A stretch of DNA of 64,000 nt from Parastagonospora avenae f. sp. tritici 18332-5 (lineage: Eukaryota > Ascomycota > Dothideomycetes > Pleosporales > Phaeosphaeriaceae), in the NCBI GenBank assembly GCA_022559985.1, contig JAFJTR010000019.1, positions 124,001-188,000 of the forward strand, written 5' to 3'. The position numbers and the translations under genes are program-made. Below are positions 10,104 through 22,155 of the stretch, in pieces (position 1 is the stretch's first letter; every line of letters begins with the position of its first letter). The notes beneath the pieces were generated by a model. That model worked only from the letters and a program-made list of their open reading frames with translations. It was not told the origin of the DNA and did no database searches.

Positions 10104-12564
10104 ACGAACCCATATTCAAGCTTGTGAGAATGACGGAAATGTAGACAACCTAGATACCAGCAGTAATTTTTGCCTTTGCTTGTTCAAACTGTGCGGTTCC
10201 TTATCACAATGTATTGGTATTGCGATCACCCCTGCATGCCCCGGATTCGTGACGTTGTGCATGCGGGGAAGCTAAATCACATGTTGCCGAAGGTGTACAT
10301 GGCCAAGCATCGCAGCGCCGACTGAGTGTGGGTATGGGAATCGGAGGGAGATGATTCGTACTCGGTGATTGGGGTGCGAGGTGGAGATGGAGCATGTGAA
10401 ATTGTGATGTATAAGTGCGATGGGTATGCGAATGCGACCGGATGCACTCACACCAGTGAGTGTTGATCGCTGATTGCTGATTGCTGATTGCCGAAGCATG
10501 AAGATTGGCATGGCTGTATTGTTAGCGCAAGCAACCAGTTGTCGGAAAAAGTACTGATCGATGTGCTTATCAGTAATGTGAAGCAAAGTGTGTACAGTCC
10601 GTTGCAACTTGCAGTGCGCACTTGTTCTAAGTGAAGCAAATACTAAAACTCCTGTTTCCTCATCACCCCGAGTTGCCAAGTTTGCATGAAAGTACAGTAA
10701 AAGGTTATGAATCGACACGGCTGAGACTGCCGTCTAAGCACCTACATCATCTAACCTTAGAAGGATTATCGGAATCAGTGATGCAATAATACAACCTCGT
10801 CATCCGAGTCAACCATGTTGCCACCCGGATTGGCTTCTAGAAATAAAGAGTAAATCGCCAGCTCCTCGGCAGCAGCATCATCACTTTCCAACACTTGAAC
10901 AATTTTCGAAACTAGTAAAGTTCACTTCTTAGTGACTGCAGGGTACACATAGGAAGGTGATGACTACTTCATCATATGGACAGCAACGTCCGTAAAAATG
11001 CCTGTCATGTTGGGGGTTAATGATGCTTACTCATGCATTTGCTGCTAGTGGAAGGTACTTAGTAGTCTCATTTGCAGCCTCTTGAGAAGACAAAAAGCTC
11101 AGGCTTGGCTCGTGAACTACCGTCTAGGTGGTAAAGACATTTGAACAACATGCAGTAACGTGGCCAGTGTTATAATATCGTGACCAGCAAGAGCATTCAT
11201 GGCAAGAACTGGCTAGATGTATTGGTGTACGGGTTTTCCCACTGAGTTCAAGCTCAGCCATTGAGAAATAGAAGCTCGATGCTCGCTTAGTACATGCTGA
11301 GGAATACACTCAGCGAGGAATACAACATGTCCTTTCTCTATGAGCCCCAATACGGGCTATCGATCCGGCTCCACAGATGCCAATTTGAAGATCTGAGAGT
11401 GGACCGACATACTATCGACAACACTCATGACCCACGTATACGAGAAGTAAAATGACTATGGAATGATGCTTTTGTATGTGTATTAGGAGAAAAGAGCGCA
11501 ACGCGACTTGCCTGACCATCGAGGGGGCCCCGAGGTGAAGAGCGCTTTCATGTATCCTACAGTGCATAATATCGCGCACGGCCGTATAGCCCGCCAGCTC
11601 CTGCAACAGAAATGAGCAGACTCATTTGACGGAGGCAGACCCGCGAATACCTTGGTCTAGGCTTATGTTGGAGACTGAACAAGGTGTTGATACCAGAATA
11701 ACCACTGTTTGAGCCGGGGGCTAAGCCTATGTAGGATTAGCATTTCGGCTATCTCTCCGTCTCCAGACTTTTGTGGGCTGCTTCACCTGTTTCACCATCG
11801 TGCGGAGCGGAACATCAAACACCGTCTTTGCGCCACAGTCGCATCTGTCTTCTGAGCGCTAGATGGCGCGACTGTTCGGAACGGAGGTGTGGTCGTTCAT
11901 AATGCTTAGCATCTGCCCAGAATCCTCTGGAACTTGGCTCTTCCGAAGCTTCCAAGCTCTCCACATGTTCCTGTTGCCAGAGAATCTCCTTGGGAAGCCA
12001 TGGAATCTCATCGATGCTAAGTCGCCCACAAGACCATTCAATTGACACTTATGCTGTGAGTATGTAGCAAACCCGCAGGCTCTTACTCATTATCACACCG
12101 AGGTCATGAGCATAATCCTTCGAAAGCAAGCTGCTCGCCAAGTGTCAAGCCTCAGGCCAAGAGCATGCCGTTTGGAACTTCTACAGGAATAGACACCTCA
12201 AAACCAAGGGCAGGAGAACTCGCTTCCATTGGAAGCAAGCTCGAGCGTATCTGCTCATCTCATCTCAGTGCCCCGTACATCGCCAAGGCGACAAGACGTT
12301 TTGGCACCTGTCAAGCATGTAGCGAGCGGTCTTAGCCACCGCTTGCATTCTAGCTCACTGTAGACATGGCGATAGAACGAGTTCCTCACGCTGTACTTAA
12401 GGAAAGTCGATCGCTCATCAATTACAGATCCACTCACTGCACTGTATTCGCATCCACTACTTCGTTTCCTTCTCCAATTTTTACATTCATTCGGCCGGTC
12501 CGCTCGTTTCAATAAACCACTCATTCTCTATATTCCGATCTGAGATCTATATTATACAGCGACC
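10104..12564. other. 2.4 kb intergenic region, no supported gene
   Basis: No open frame here shows family text, a signal peptide or a consistent exon structure. A short tandem repeat, GCTGATT x3, sits at 10469-10489. The last few hundred bases should contain the promoter of the secreted repeat protein; the sequence before its ATG is pyrimidine-rich. Confidence 0.5.
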
Positions 12565-13948
12565 ATGCATTCCAACATTCTCACTCTTGCTCTTTGCGTC
12601 CTTGCTGTTCCGGCTTCGGTCTCTGCTCGACCAAATGCAATTTTGCTTTCCGAGCGTAGTATAGTGCCTGTCGCAAGGGCTGTACACCCAATCAGTCTTC
12701 GCCGTCGCAACCAACGTGCTCAGCTCCAGGAAGTCAGTTGCAACAGTCCTGCGGCCGCTGAGGCTGGTAAGGAAGTAGCTGCCGGAGCTAAGGAGAAGGA
12801 AGCAGCCGGTGTCAAACAAAAAGAGGCTGCAGGAGCCAAGGAGGAGGCTGCGGCAGGTGGGAAAGAACATGAAGCCGCAGTAAGGGAGAAAGAAGCTGCA
12901 GCAAAAGAACAGGAAGCGGCTGCCAAAGAAAAAGAAGCGGCAGCCGGCGCTCAAGAAGGAGCAAAGGAAGGCGCTGCCGAAGGCGAAGCTGCAGCTGGAG
13001 AGGAAGAGGCAAAAGCGAGTAAGTTTCCAGGCAGCTGACAAGTCCCATCACATCATCTAACAACGCAACAGACGAAGTCGAGATCGAGAGCGCATTCGAC
13101 ACCGCAGTCCCCGTCCAAGGCGGAGACTTGAAGCAAGATCTTGTCTTCACACCTAGCACTGTCGGCAAGTTCGAGTTTGAATTTCAGTCTGCTGCGGCCG
13201 ACGAGATCACCGTGACCGAAAATGCCGGCGCCGCTGCTGCCGCACCGCCCACAGGCTTTGAGGCCATCGAGCCCAACTCCTACAAGGTCGCACTCTCAGT
13301 CAGCAAGGGCGCTGGTCTGACACTGAGCAAGATCGATTACATCTTCGATGCTGCTGCCGCCGGTCTCGCTGGCAAGGACGTGACCCAGGCCCAGGTCGGC
13401 AGACTCTGCGCAGAGACGGGCTCCTTTGTCATTGCCAGTCTTCTTGGAGAGCTGGAGTTTGAGCTGGAGGAGAACGAGGTCACACTGAACTTGAACAAGA
13501 ACGTCACTGCTGAGGGCGAATGGGGTACGTCAGATAACCATTGAGATGAGATTCACTTGACTAATACTATACAGGTATCTTCCTTCCAATCGCTGCTGCC
13601 GCTGGTGCTGCTGAGGGCGCTGCTGGAGCCGCAGAGCAAGAAAAGGCTGCTGCAGAAGCTGCGCAGAAGGAAAAGGCTGCTCTTGAGGCTGCCCAGAAGG
13701 AAAAGGTCGCCATGGAGGCTGCTCAAAAGGAGAAGGTCGCCATGGAGGCTGCCCAGCAGGAAAAGGTCGCTATGGAAGTAGCCCAGAAGGAGAAGGTCGC
13801 TATGGAGGCTGCCCAGAAGGAAAAAGCCACCGCAGAAAAGCAGAAGAAGCAAGAGGAAAAGGTTGCTGCTGAGGCTGCCAAGAAGGAGAAGGCACCTGCC
13901 GAGGCTGGCAAGGCTGCCCATGAGATGGCCCAGGAGCGCGACGATTAG
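12565..13948 (+). CDS. Secreted Ala/Lys/Glu-rich repeat protein
   Basis: This is a predicted secreted protein of unknown function. It begins with a signal peptide (MHSNILTLALCVLAVPASVSA), then a basic stretch with SLRRRNQR. Residues about 65-150 form an Ala/Lys/Glu array of KEKEAAx-like units with a period near 7. Residues about 155-300 form a non-repetitive globular domain (from NEVEIESAFDTAVPVQGG). Residues about 318-380 hold a second, very regular array with a 10-residue period (KEKVAMEAAQ, about six units). Exons are 12565-13018, 13072-13524 and 13575-13948, summing to 427 codons (426 aa). Both repeat blocks would form long charged alpha helices or coiled coils. I do not recognise the central domain. 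It could be a cell-surface or stress (LEA-like) protein; an effector role is only a possibility. Confidence 0.82.
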
Positions 13949-15855
13949 TCAAGATACGCATGGCATGCTGCATAGAGTTTGAAGGGAGTGGGTTGTAATA
14001 GAAGTAGAGTGAAGATTAATTTATGTTTTCACAATAAATGGTGGAGAGAATTTTGATGTTGATGCTTTTGATTGTTCCATCAGCGCTGCGCAGTGAATCA
14101 TGTAGAGCATGCTGTCGTTCTCATTCGAATATATTTAGATGGCGACAAGTCTTAATCGTACCGCCAGGCCCACACATGCTGGCGCCGTAAGCCGATGACA
14201 ACAGCACTCAGCGTATGGAATTCCTTTTCCTACAGCTCGTCAGCGTCGATCGGGCGGAGCCGGCTTCAGGGTGAAAAAAAAGAAAGGTAGACTTCATTAT
14301 GTCCTTGTTGTGGAAAGGCGTTCTTGCACAGCGAAGCACAATGCTTCCTAGCCAAGTTTCCGCAACGCCCATGTCTAATTCCAAATTGAATGTTAAAGAC
14401 CGATGTTGAGTAGGAGGCTAGTGAAAGCAGTGCACGCAGCCTCGTTAGTGCATCAACATCTCCTTCGCGCTAAGAATTGCAGTGCAAATCCGACAGCCTC
14501 AACATCAGCGGCTTAGACTTCGATCTGAGCTGTCATTGGACGTATACTATGGCTCCCCCGCCAATTTCACGGCTCCCTGGCGCTGAGAATTGCAGTGCAA
14601 CGGCGCAGCACAGCCACAACCTTTTATATCAGCCTGAGCGCTGGTTCCCATGTCTCCCTCGCGCTAGGAATTGCAGTGAAAACTATTATAATCCGGTGCT
14701 CGCATACGACCTCTTATTGGACGTACAGATTCACGTTCACTCTAGATATTATCCGGCCACAGCGACGCCAATGTAGATTAAATCTCTGAATTGGTAACTT
14801 CATCAATAATCCCTCAAAAGTCTCCGTGCGTGCTTGGACTTACACAGCTGTTTATAGGAGAGACCAGAAATTGAGTGGGAATCAATGTGAGGCGAGGGTC
14901 TGCACAATATTGCTCAATACCTCGCTGGCGCTAGGAAATGCAGTGCAGACTCCACTCGCGAGCAATTAGGGCTTAGACTTCCATCTGAGCGTTCGTTGGA
15001 CGTATACCATGGCTTCCCCGCCAATATCTCTTCTCCCTGGCGCTAGCAGTTGCAGTGCACGCAGAGCCTCATCTCCGGTCAAGATCATATCGTCCTCCGC
15101 GCTAGTTCCTACGTCTCCCTTGAGCTAGGAGTTGCAGTGCAGGTGCACAAGAGCCTCCTTCTCCCCTGCAATATCCTTGCATTGGACGTAGAGATTTACA
15201 TATTCGCTTACACGTTATTTCGCCAGATTGAGACGCCACCACCTTGTTATCACTCCGATTAATACATCGATGATTTCTCGCAGTCTCCTCGCGAGCTTGT
15301 ACTTATTTACGCAACCAAACAGTCTAAATTTACACTTACACCCCCCCAGCGCCGCGCCGAATCACTTCAGCAAAGATGCAAGCCAAAGATGACATTTCGC
15401 TGAGGCAAGGGATCTCACACGAAGCCAGGATCGCAGTGCACAGAGCCTTGGTAGTGTATCAAGGTATGGCGGAGGCTAGAGATTGCAGTGCAACAGAGTC
15501 ACCAATCTCGATCAGGCAATAGATAGGGGTGAAATATGGCTAGGTTAGACCTCTTCTATCTGACCGGTTCTGCGAGGCTGCTGTGCATAGAGCCTTGTCG
15601 GTGTATTAAGGTCTCGATGGTGCTAGGAATTGCAGTGCAACAGAGCCGCATGAACATGGCCCTTCTTCTGTCTGACCGGTTTGACAGGGTATGGGCATGC
15701 TGCGTGACCTTAACGCCACCACATGTTCTCAATCCGATCAGCACATGGACAATATCTCGTAGCCTCACACTCTCATAAGCTTCCTTTAACAGATCTTTCT
15801 AGATTCAATCACACTATGCTGTCTATCTTCTCCTCTAATCTCATCTCATCTCAGT
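13949..15855. other. Intergenic region containing a repeat array
   Basis: No gene is supported. The first 450 bp should be the 3' UTR of the secreted protein gene and spacer. The rest is dominated by the degenerate repeat array described separately. The array lies between a gene ending on the + strand and one ending on the - strand, so it sits in a convergent intergenic space with no promoter demand. Confidence 0.6.
14417..15780 (+). repeat. Degenerate array with core GCTAGGAATTGCAGTGCA
   Basis: Ten diverged copies of an 18-bp core close to GCTAGGAATTGCAGTGCA occur in the same orientation at about 14417, 14469, 14582, 14663, 14930, 15042, 15124, 15424, 15475 and 15622. Between them are other recurring blocks. 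TTGGACGTATAC(T/C)ATGGC followed by CCCCGCCAAT occurs at 14536 and 14996. Shorter TTGGACGTA blocks occur at 14717 and 15182. TCTGACCGGT occurs at 15559 and 15670. GACGCCA/AACGCCACCAC occurs near 14764, 15233 and 15711. The blocks recur in similar order, so the region looks like about three diverged higher-order units of 350-460 bp. No open frame is shared between units. Confidence 0.75.
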
Positions 15856-18489
15856 TCACAGCTTAAGTTGCTCGATAAACCTAGTCGCCTCCTCCACGCC
15901 ATCATCCACCTTATCCGCATTCGTGCCCTGGCCAATCGCCGTCGGCGCACCAGGCTTGCCTCCCGCCTTACCGCCGATGATAGGCGTGACGGACGATGCC
16001 CACTTGGGTCCGTCGGCGCCAGCAGCCTTGTGTTGCTATTGTGATGTTAGCATACGTCCTCATTGAAAATAGGGTGTTCGATGTTAAACTCACCTCCGCG
16101 ACATAACACCCATGCACGACCTTGCCCTCCTCGGGACTCGCACTGAAAAGATACAGCGAGCGATCCTTGAGAGCCGATTTTGGGCCCGAGATAGTCTTGA
16201 TAGCCTCGCTGATCGCCTTGTTGACATTGCTCGACCACTCGACCTTCTTCACGAGGAAAGTCTTGCTCTCGTCTTTGAAGAAGTTCGTAACCTCGTCGAG
16301 CACACGCTTGTTATCTGCTTTGGCAAAAGCTTTTTGTTCGTCGAGGATGGATTTCTGGATCTTGGCGAAGGCGTCGCGGAGCTCCGTCTTCTTGATGGCG
16401 GAGATGGACAGCTGGTTGAGTTCGAGCTGGAGTTTCTTGGCCTCTGCTTCCTTCTCGGGACTGAACTTCATCTTACCGAAGAGATCGATGCGTTCAGCAA
16501 ATTCGTTGCCGATACGTTGTACGTTGTACGCCTCTTGGCCTGTTACGGCGATGATACGACGGATGCCCTTTGCGATGCCGGACTCTTCGAGGATGACAAG
16601 TTCCTTGATGTCGCCGGTCTTGAGGACGTGAGTACCGCCGCAAAACTCAATGGAGAGCTTGTCCCACTTCTCATTCTTGACGTCGGCGAGTAGATCTTCG
16701 ACGGGAACACCGACAGAGACAACGCGTACGGGGTCGGGGTAGGTCTCACCAAAGACAGCGCGCAGTCCACGAATCTCCTTTGCCTTTGCGAGTGGAACGT
16801 CCTTGGCGTAGACTTCGGCATTTTGGCGAATGTAGTCTGATGAGATGTCCTCGACCTTCTTGAGCTCGGCGTCTGACAGACCAGCCTTGTGTGAAAAGTC
16901 GAAGCGCAACTTCTCTGGAGCGACGAGTGATCCCTTCTGGTCGACTTCGTTGCCGAGGGTCTCGCGGAGGGCGTAGTTGAGGACGTGAGTGCCAGTGTGG
17001 TTGTTACGGATAGGGTTTCTCCGCAGCTCGTCGAACTCCGCGATGACTTCGCTGCCGACCTTCAACTCGCCGTACTTGAGGTAACCCGTGTGTAGAACGT
17101 AACCGGCATAGACCTGGACGTTATCAACGCTAATCTCAGCCTCGCCATCAATCAGCAACCGTCCAGTATCGTATTCTTGACCACCCTGCTCGGCGTAGAA
17201 GTTCGTCTTGTCCAGCAACACGCCAAACTGTTCTCCATCTGGTACTTCACTCGTGCTCTTCAAGAACTTCTTGTTGTGGTATATCGCCTTGATGGTCGTT
17301 GTGATGTTTTCGCGTCCATATTTGAACGAGTCGTCCGTCTTCGGTACATCGTCCATGCTGTCCAGCGCACCGAGGTCGTGCACGTCGAACTTGACCACCA
17401 CACCGGCAGCAGCCTTGTCGCCCTTACTAGCCTCGCGAGCCTTTTCTTGCGCCTCCTCGACTTCCTTGTCGTTGATGTTCAGACCGTTCTCCTCAGCCAT
17501 GAGCTTCGTGAGATCGACCGGGAAGCCGTACGTGTCGTACAACCGCCAGACGTCGTCTCCGGGCAGGTCATTTGATCCAGCCTTTTGTGCCTTTGCGACA
17601 TATTTCTTGAAGATAGTCTCACCACGATCCAGAGACTTTGCAAAAGCCTTCTCTTCCTCGTCGAGGATCTCGATAATGTCCTGCTGCTTCTTCTTGATCT
17701 CAGGGAACATGTCGCCCATCTGGTTGACCAGCGTTGGGATAATCTTGGAGAAGAAGTTACCAATCTCCACGCCAAAGTAGTTGCGCGCATATCGTGCGCC
17801 TCTCCGAAGCACGCGACGAACGACGTATCCTCGTCCAACGTTGTTGGGCACACCACCGTCGGCAATCGCAAAGCTCATCATGCGGGTGTGATCCGCCACG
17901 ACTCGGTAGGCCGTGTCAATGCCATCTGGGTCCTCCTTGCCAAACTTTCCATTATACGGCCGCGCGCCTGTAATCTCTTGTATCCTCTCGAACAGTGGTG
18001 TGAAAACATCAGTGTCGTAATTCGACATCTTCTTCTGCAGCACCGACACCAATCGCTCGAATCCCATGCCCGTATCGATGTGCTTGTTCGGCAGCGGCCT
18101 TAGCGACCGGTCGGGTTCGCGGTTGTACTGCATGAAGACGTTGTTCCAGATCTCAATGACCTCAGGGTCGTCCTTGTTCACCAAGTCCGACGCATTCCTG
18201 TATTTCCCATCGACAGGCTCCCTCAAGTCGTAGTGTACCTCCGAGCAAGGTCCACACGGGCCCTGGTCGCCCATTTCCCAAAAGTTGTCCTTCATGTCTC
18301 CAGGTAGGATGTGGTCCTCCGGCACACCAGCGCTCTTCCACAGCTCCTTGGCCTCGAGATCGGGCTCGAGCCCATCGGCGCCCTCAAAGTACGTGACATA
18401 CAGCCTGTTAGGGTCGATGCCGTAGACCTTGGTCATGAGCTCCCAGGTGAAGCCAATGGCCTCCTTCTTGAAGTAGTCGCCGAAACTCC

Positions 18490-18520
<31 letters not shown>

Positions 18521-19075
18521 GTAGCTGTCCTTGCCCACATCGTCGAGGTCGTTGTGCTTCCCGCCGGCGCGGATGCACTTTTGCGAATTGGCGGCGCGCT
18601 TCAGCGAGGCGAAGTCGGAGGAGGGGTCGACGGTGCCTTGGAAAATGGACTTGTACTGGTTCATGCCCGCATTGGTGAAGAGGAGGGTGGGGTCGGAGAG
18701 GGGCACGACGGAGGAGGAAGGGACTGTAGAGTGTCAATTGCATTTCTTGAGATACAAATCGTACAGTTTGAATTCCTTGAGTGAGTCAATGGTCCAAGAC
18801 ATACCAAAACTATGGCCGTTCTTCTTGAAGTAGTCCAAGAAAGTCTGGCGGACCTTCTTCGCGCCCCATTCGTGCTGCTCGTCGACCAGCGCCATGTTTG
18901 CGGCCTGCGCGTGGGGTATATTCTTCTCACTGAGGCGTGGGAAAGTGGCTGCAAAAGAGCGTCGTGGGCGTGGTTGTCGAGTCGCAAAGCAGCTGCAGGT
19001 GCGGGCCAAGGATAATCCGCCTCTAGTCGTGGGGTGACTCAGAGGGGCAGCTGTGAGTGTGCGCGGTAGCAACAT
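15856..19075 (-). CDS. ALA1: Alanyl-tRNA synthetase (cytosolic and probably mitochondrial forms)
   Basis: This class II enzyme charges tRNA-Ala. Visible parts are PLSDPTLLFTNAGMNQYK and FFEMLGNWSFGDYFK of the catalytic core, the editing-domain metal motif HTGTHVLNY with partner CGGTHV, and a C-Ala tail. Exons are 19075-18805, 18723-16094 and 16035-15856. From the ATG at 18895 (MALVDEQ) the protein is 966 aa, the usual cytosolic length. An in-frame ATG at 19075 adds 60 residues rich in Arg, Leu, Ser and Thr with almost no acid, resembling a mitochondrial leader, giving 1026 aa. In fungi one ALA1 gene is known to supply both compartments by alternative starts, which this layout fits. The gene is divergent from the 19391 gene. 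Confidence 0.96.
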
Positions 19076-19390
19076 TCACCGAAGACTGCAAATGGTGGGA
19101 CGCACACTGCAGGGAGCTTGGTGCGGGTGCAAGGCGGGGCTGCTCACAGCTAGCTGCACGCGACTGCGACCATCGCCGACGGTATCCTTCTGGAACATTC
19201 ACGACCCGTCCGGCTACAGTATCGCAACATATAAACCCCCGACACACCAACCATGCCCTGACACGATTCACGATCTCCTTGATGTAATCCGATCCGAAGT
19301 CTCCGATCCGAAGTCGCCTATCGTCGGCCTTATTAGTTATTGCATACTGCACAGCACTTGGACCCTGAATATCAGAGGACACTGTGATGG

Positions 19391-20113
19391 ATGGCGCAGG
19401 TCGTGGCTCCAAGTAGTCCCTTCGCGCCACAACATGCTCCCCACGGCATCAAGCGGTCGGCCGAGTCGTCGCTCGAGAACGAGCAGAGGCTGAGTAAGAG
19501 ATTCGACCTGTTAAACCTGGGTACGCATACAAACATCACTCCCATTCACATGTCCACCTGCTAACACCACGCAGTCGACAACAATGGCACGCGCCTCTAC
19601 ATCCCCGTCCCAGGCTCAACAGACACTCCTCCCACCCACCGCGCCTCCGCAATCCCAACACCCCACCCCCTCGCCGCCACCCTCCCCCTCTCAAAACGCG
19701 CCCGCACACCACGCTCCCGGGCCACCGACACAATGGACGTCGAAGACATGCCGCACCGCGTGTTCATCCACGACCTCGCCGCCGAGCTCAGCGACATCGA
19801 GTCGGACGAGGAGAACCCCATCTTCCTGCCGGATATCGAGAAGCACCTGAGCAAGATCCCAAGGCACGTGTTGCTGGGGCCCGAGCCGAAGAGCAATGAG
19901 AATAATCAGATGGTGCTGTATAATGTGCCCGCGAGTCTGACGGTGCCGGAGGAGAGGGATGGGGTCCGGAAGGCGATTGTCGAGGCGAGGCAGAGGATCA
20001 GGAATGGGCAGGCGAATCCCGTGATGGAGGTGGAGAGGGTGGCGAGTCCTAGCAGTGTACTGAATATGAATATACCCCCGGGAGATGATGCGGAGGCTAT
20101 GGATATCGATTGA
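19391..20113 (+). CDS. Conserved fungal protein of unknown function, probably nuclear
   Basis: I do not recognise a named family. The 222 aa product is built from exons 19391-19520 and 19575-20113 with a 54 bp intron. The N-terminus has GIKRSAESSLENEQRLSKRF, a basic, helix-prone segment. Then comes VDNNGTRLYIPVPG, a Thr/Pro/Ser-rich linker with SKRARTPRSR (a possible nuclear localisation signal). A conserved-looking acidic block follows: ELSDIESDEENPIFLPDIEK plus HLSKIPRHVL. The C-terminus is acidic (AEAMDID). An out-of-frame ATG at 19387 lies four bases upstream of the chosen start and would encode only nine codons. The start at 19391 is chosen because it opens the only frame that splices into the conserved second exon. 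Confidence 0.72.
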
Positions 20114-20312
20114 ACGGAAGGAAGCAATGTTTTAGAACTCACTTGGTCCGAGCTACATCATACATGTATATATGTCATCGACGAATAAGGACAAAAAACG
20201 AACGTAAATTCATCTTCAGGGTATTTGCTCGCCATTACAAAAGCCTTAGTATACACACACTCCCCAAAACAAACTCCAACGCTTATGATCCAGCCACGTG
20301 CGCTGTCCCCAT

Positions 20313-21056
20313 CTATCTCCTAAACCTCCCCACAATCCCCTTCAACTTCTCCTTCGCCTGCTGCGGCCTCGGCGGCAACTGACTCTGACTCTGACTCTGA
20401 CTCTGCCCATTTCCCTGCTCGACATCCCCTCCCACAACGCCGCTCTGCTGGGGCCCCTGCGGCGCACTATACATGGGCGCGCCATACTGCGGCATCTCGA
20501 CGCCCTGCTGGTTCGGATTCGTCTTGCTCGCGCCCGGGGGCGCAAAATATTGCGGCGGCGCATCAGCGTTGTTGTACATGGGCGGGGGTTCCGCATAAGG
20601 GCCTGCGCCGGGGCGTTGCTGGTAAGGTGGTTGGCCGTGGGGGTAGTACGGCTGTTCCTGGGCGTAGAAGGTGAAGTGGTTCTGTGGGACTTGGCCGTGG
20701 CGTTTGCGTTCGGAGTAGGATATTAGGAACTATTTGGTGTAATGTTAGCAGGGCGATGGGAATGAGAGGGGGTGAAGGGACGTACACGATGATATCCCAA
20801 CAACGGGAGACCCTTTTTTAACCGTTGTTTTGCGTGGATGTAGCCGCCGACGAACCAGGCCATGAACAGCGCGAAGAGGACGCCGAGGATTATCCATTTT
20901 ATGATTATGCCTTTCTGGGGGTTCGTTAGTATCTTCGCTCTTGAGGAAGTATGAGAGCGAAAAGAGACGTACGTCTGTGTACCAAAACCCATCGTCGCCA
21001 AAGCACTCAATAGTCCTATCCGCGTACTCGACACAGTATCGTTTTTGCAGCACCAT
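20313..21056 (-). CDS. RCR-like single-pass membrane protein (Congo red resistance family)
   Basis: This resembles the fungal RCR1/RCR2 family, small membrane proteins linked to chitin deposition and to endosome-plasma membrane traffic of transporters. It starts MVLQKRYCVEYADRTIECFGDDG, a short lumenal Cys-containing head. One transmembrane helix follows (IIIKWIILGVLFALFMAWFVG), then a basic juxtamembrane stretch. A long Pro/Gln/Tyr-rich cytosolic tail contains PPQY and PPPMY motifs of the kind bound by Rsp5-type WW domains, and a run of SQ dipeptides. Exons are 21056-20973, 20914-20786 and 20729-20313, summing to 210 codons (209 aa). It is convergent with the 19391 gene, 199 bp apart. Confidence 0.75.
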
Positions 21057-22155
21057 GTTGTTCGTATATATCTTCCTCCTTCAAATAGCAGTATCTGGCG
21101 GTGTATACTTCGCAGCAAACACAGGGCGTGAATGTGTGTTCAAGAGCACAGCCAGGGAGGCAACAAGTATGTGTAACAATCCGTCTGCCCGGCGAATGGT
21201 ATATGGCGCAAGGTTCTAATGGCTCTGCAGTGGCTGTGTTACGTTCCCGGCGATCTCACTCCCGAGCTCAGAAGTGTGGTGCGTCGCAGGTCTTCTACGC
21301 TGCCTGTTTCAATCGTGTCGAGTACAAGTTGCGTTGGTTTCAAGATGCGCAGGGGGGTTTGGTCTTTCAACAATCAAGAGAAAACAATAAAAAGATGATG
21401 ACTGTTAATCGAGAGAGTAGTAATGAAATAGTGGAGAGAGCTAAGAATGAGCGATAATAAAAGCAGCGCGGGCAATGCGAAAAGGAGATGGAGATGACTT
21501 GTGGCTGGTGAGGCTGGTCTCAAAGAGGTTGGCATCGTCAGCCGAATATGCAAGGGACCACGCGTCCGGCGCACCGTAGGCGCAGCCCGTGCTGTGCAGC
21601 GGCGGGGCTATTGGAAAAGCTTAGCTCCCGGATACGGCAGGAACGTCAATCCTCGGCTTCATCAGAGAGCGCATCAATGCATTCTTCCCACCTTTGAAGC
21701 ACTGTGGCGTCGTTTGATGGGCACACTGTAAGAGCTCGAGCACCCGTCTGTGTCCACGTCACGCAATGTTTTAACGCATTGAGACATGTGTTTCTGTGGT
21801 GACGTATGATTGTTTCTGTGCTTGCGTTGAACGCAAGTCACTGTCTACTACTCGACGTACCATACACTGGGAAGGCGGAAGCTGGCCATTTCCCCTGAAG
21901 TATACTTATGACAAGAGAATAGGCTATGTGTGGTATAGTGCCACCGAAATCCTCTTCCCATGTTCTGATCTCCCCAACGCGCACACCGCGTGTATCCATC
22001 TCCCAGCTGATCCCACCCACGATCTAGTTTCGCCGCGGTGGCCCACTCTCAATGCCGGGCGCGCGCAAAGGCGCTGCCAACTCCGATCCAAATATGCCCG
22101 ATGTTTAGAGTGTAAACGAAAATGCAGTCGCAGGAATAAAAAAAAGCATGAGTGA
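21057..22155. other. Intergenic region, no supported gene
   Basis: This holds the promoter of the RCR-like gene and the 3' flank of the SNT2-type gene. Several short open frames occur on both strands, but none has family text or a sensible exon structure. Confidence 0.55.

Noticed and set aside
10272..10718. 148-codon leftward frame
   Set aside because: It crosses the GCTGATT tandem repeat, has a His/Ser/Ile-rich random composition and no splice or family support.
14417..15780. Reading the repeat array as a CRISPR-like or tRNA-like array
   Set aside because: The repeats are degenerate, spacers are themselves repeated, no cloverleaf forms, and the host is a eukaryote.
16112..18784. Long + strand frames opposite alanyl-tRNA synthetase (for example 16112-16693 and 17208-17780)
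   Set aside because: These are antisense shadows of a highly biased coding sequence. The AlaRS frame carries all conserved motifs.
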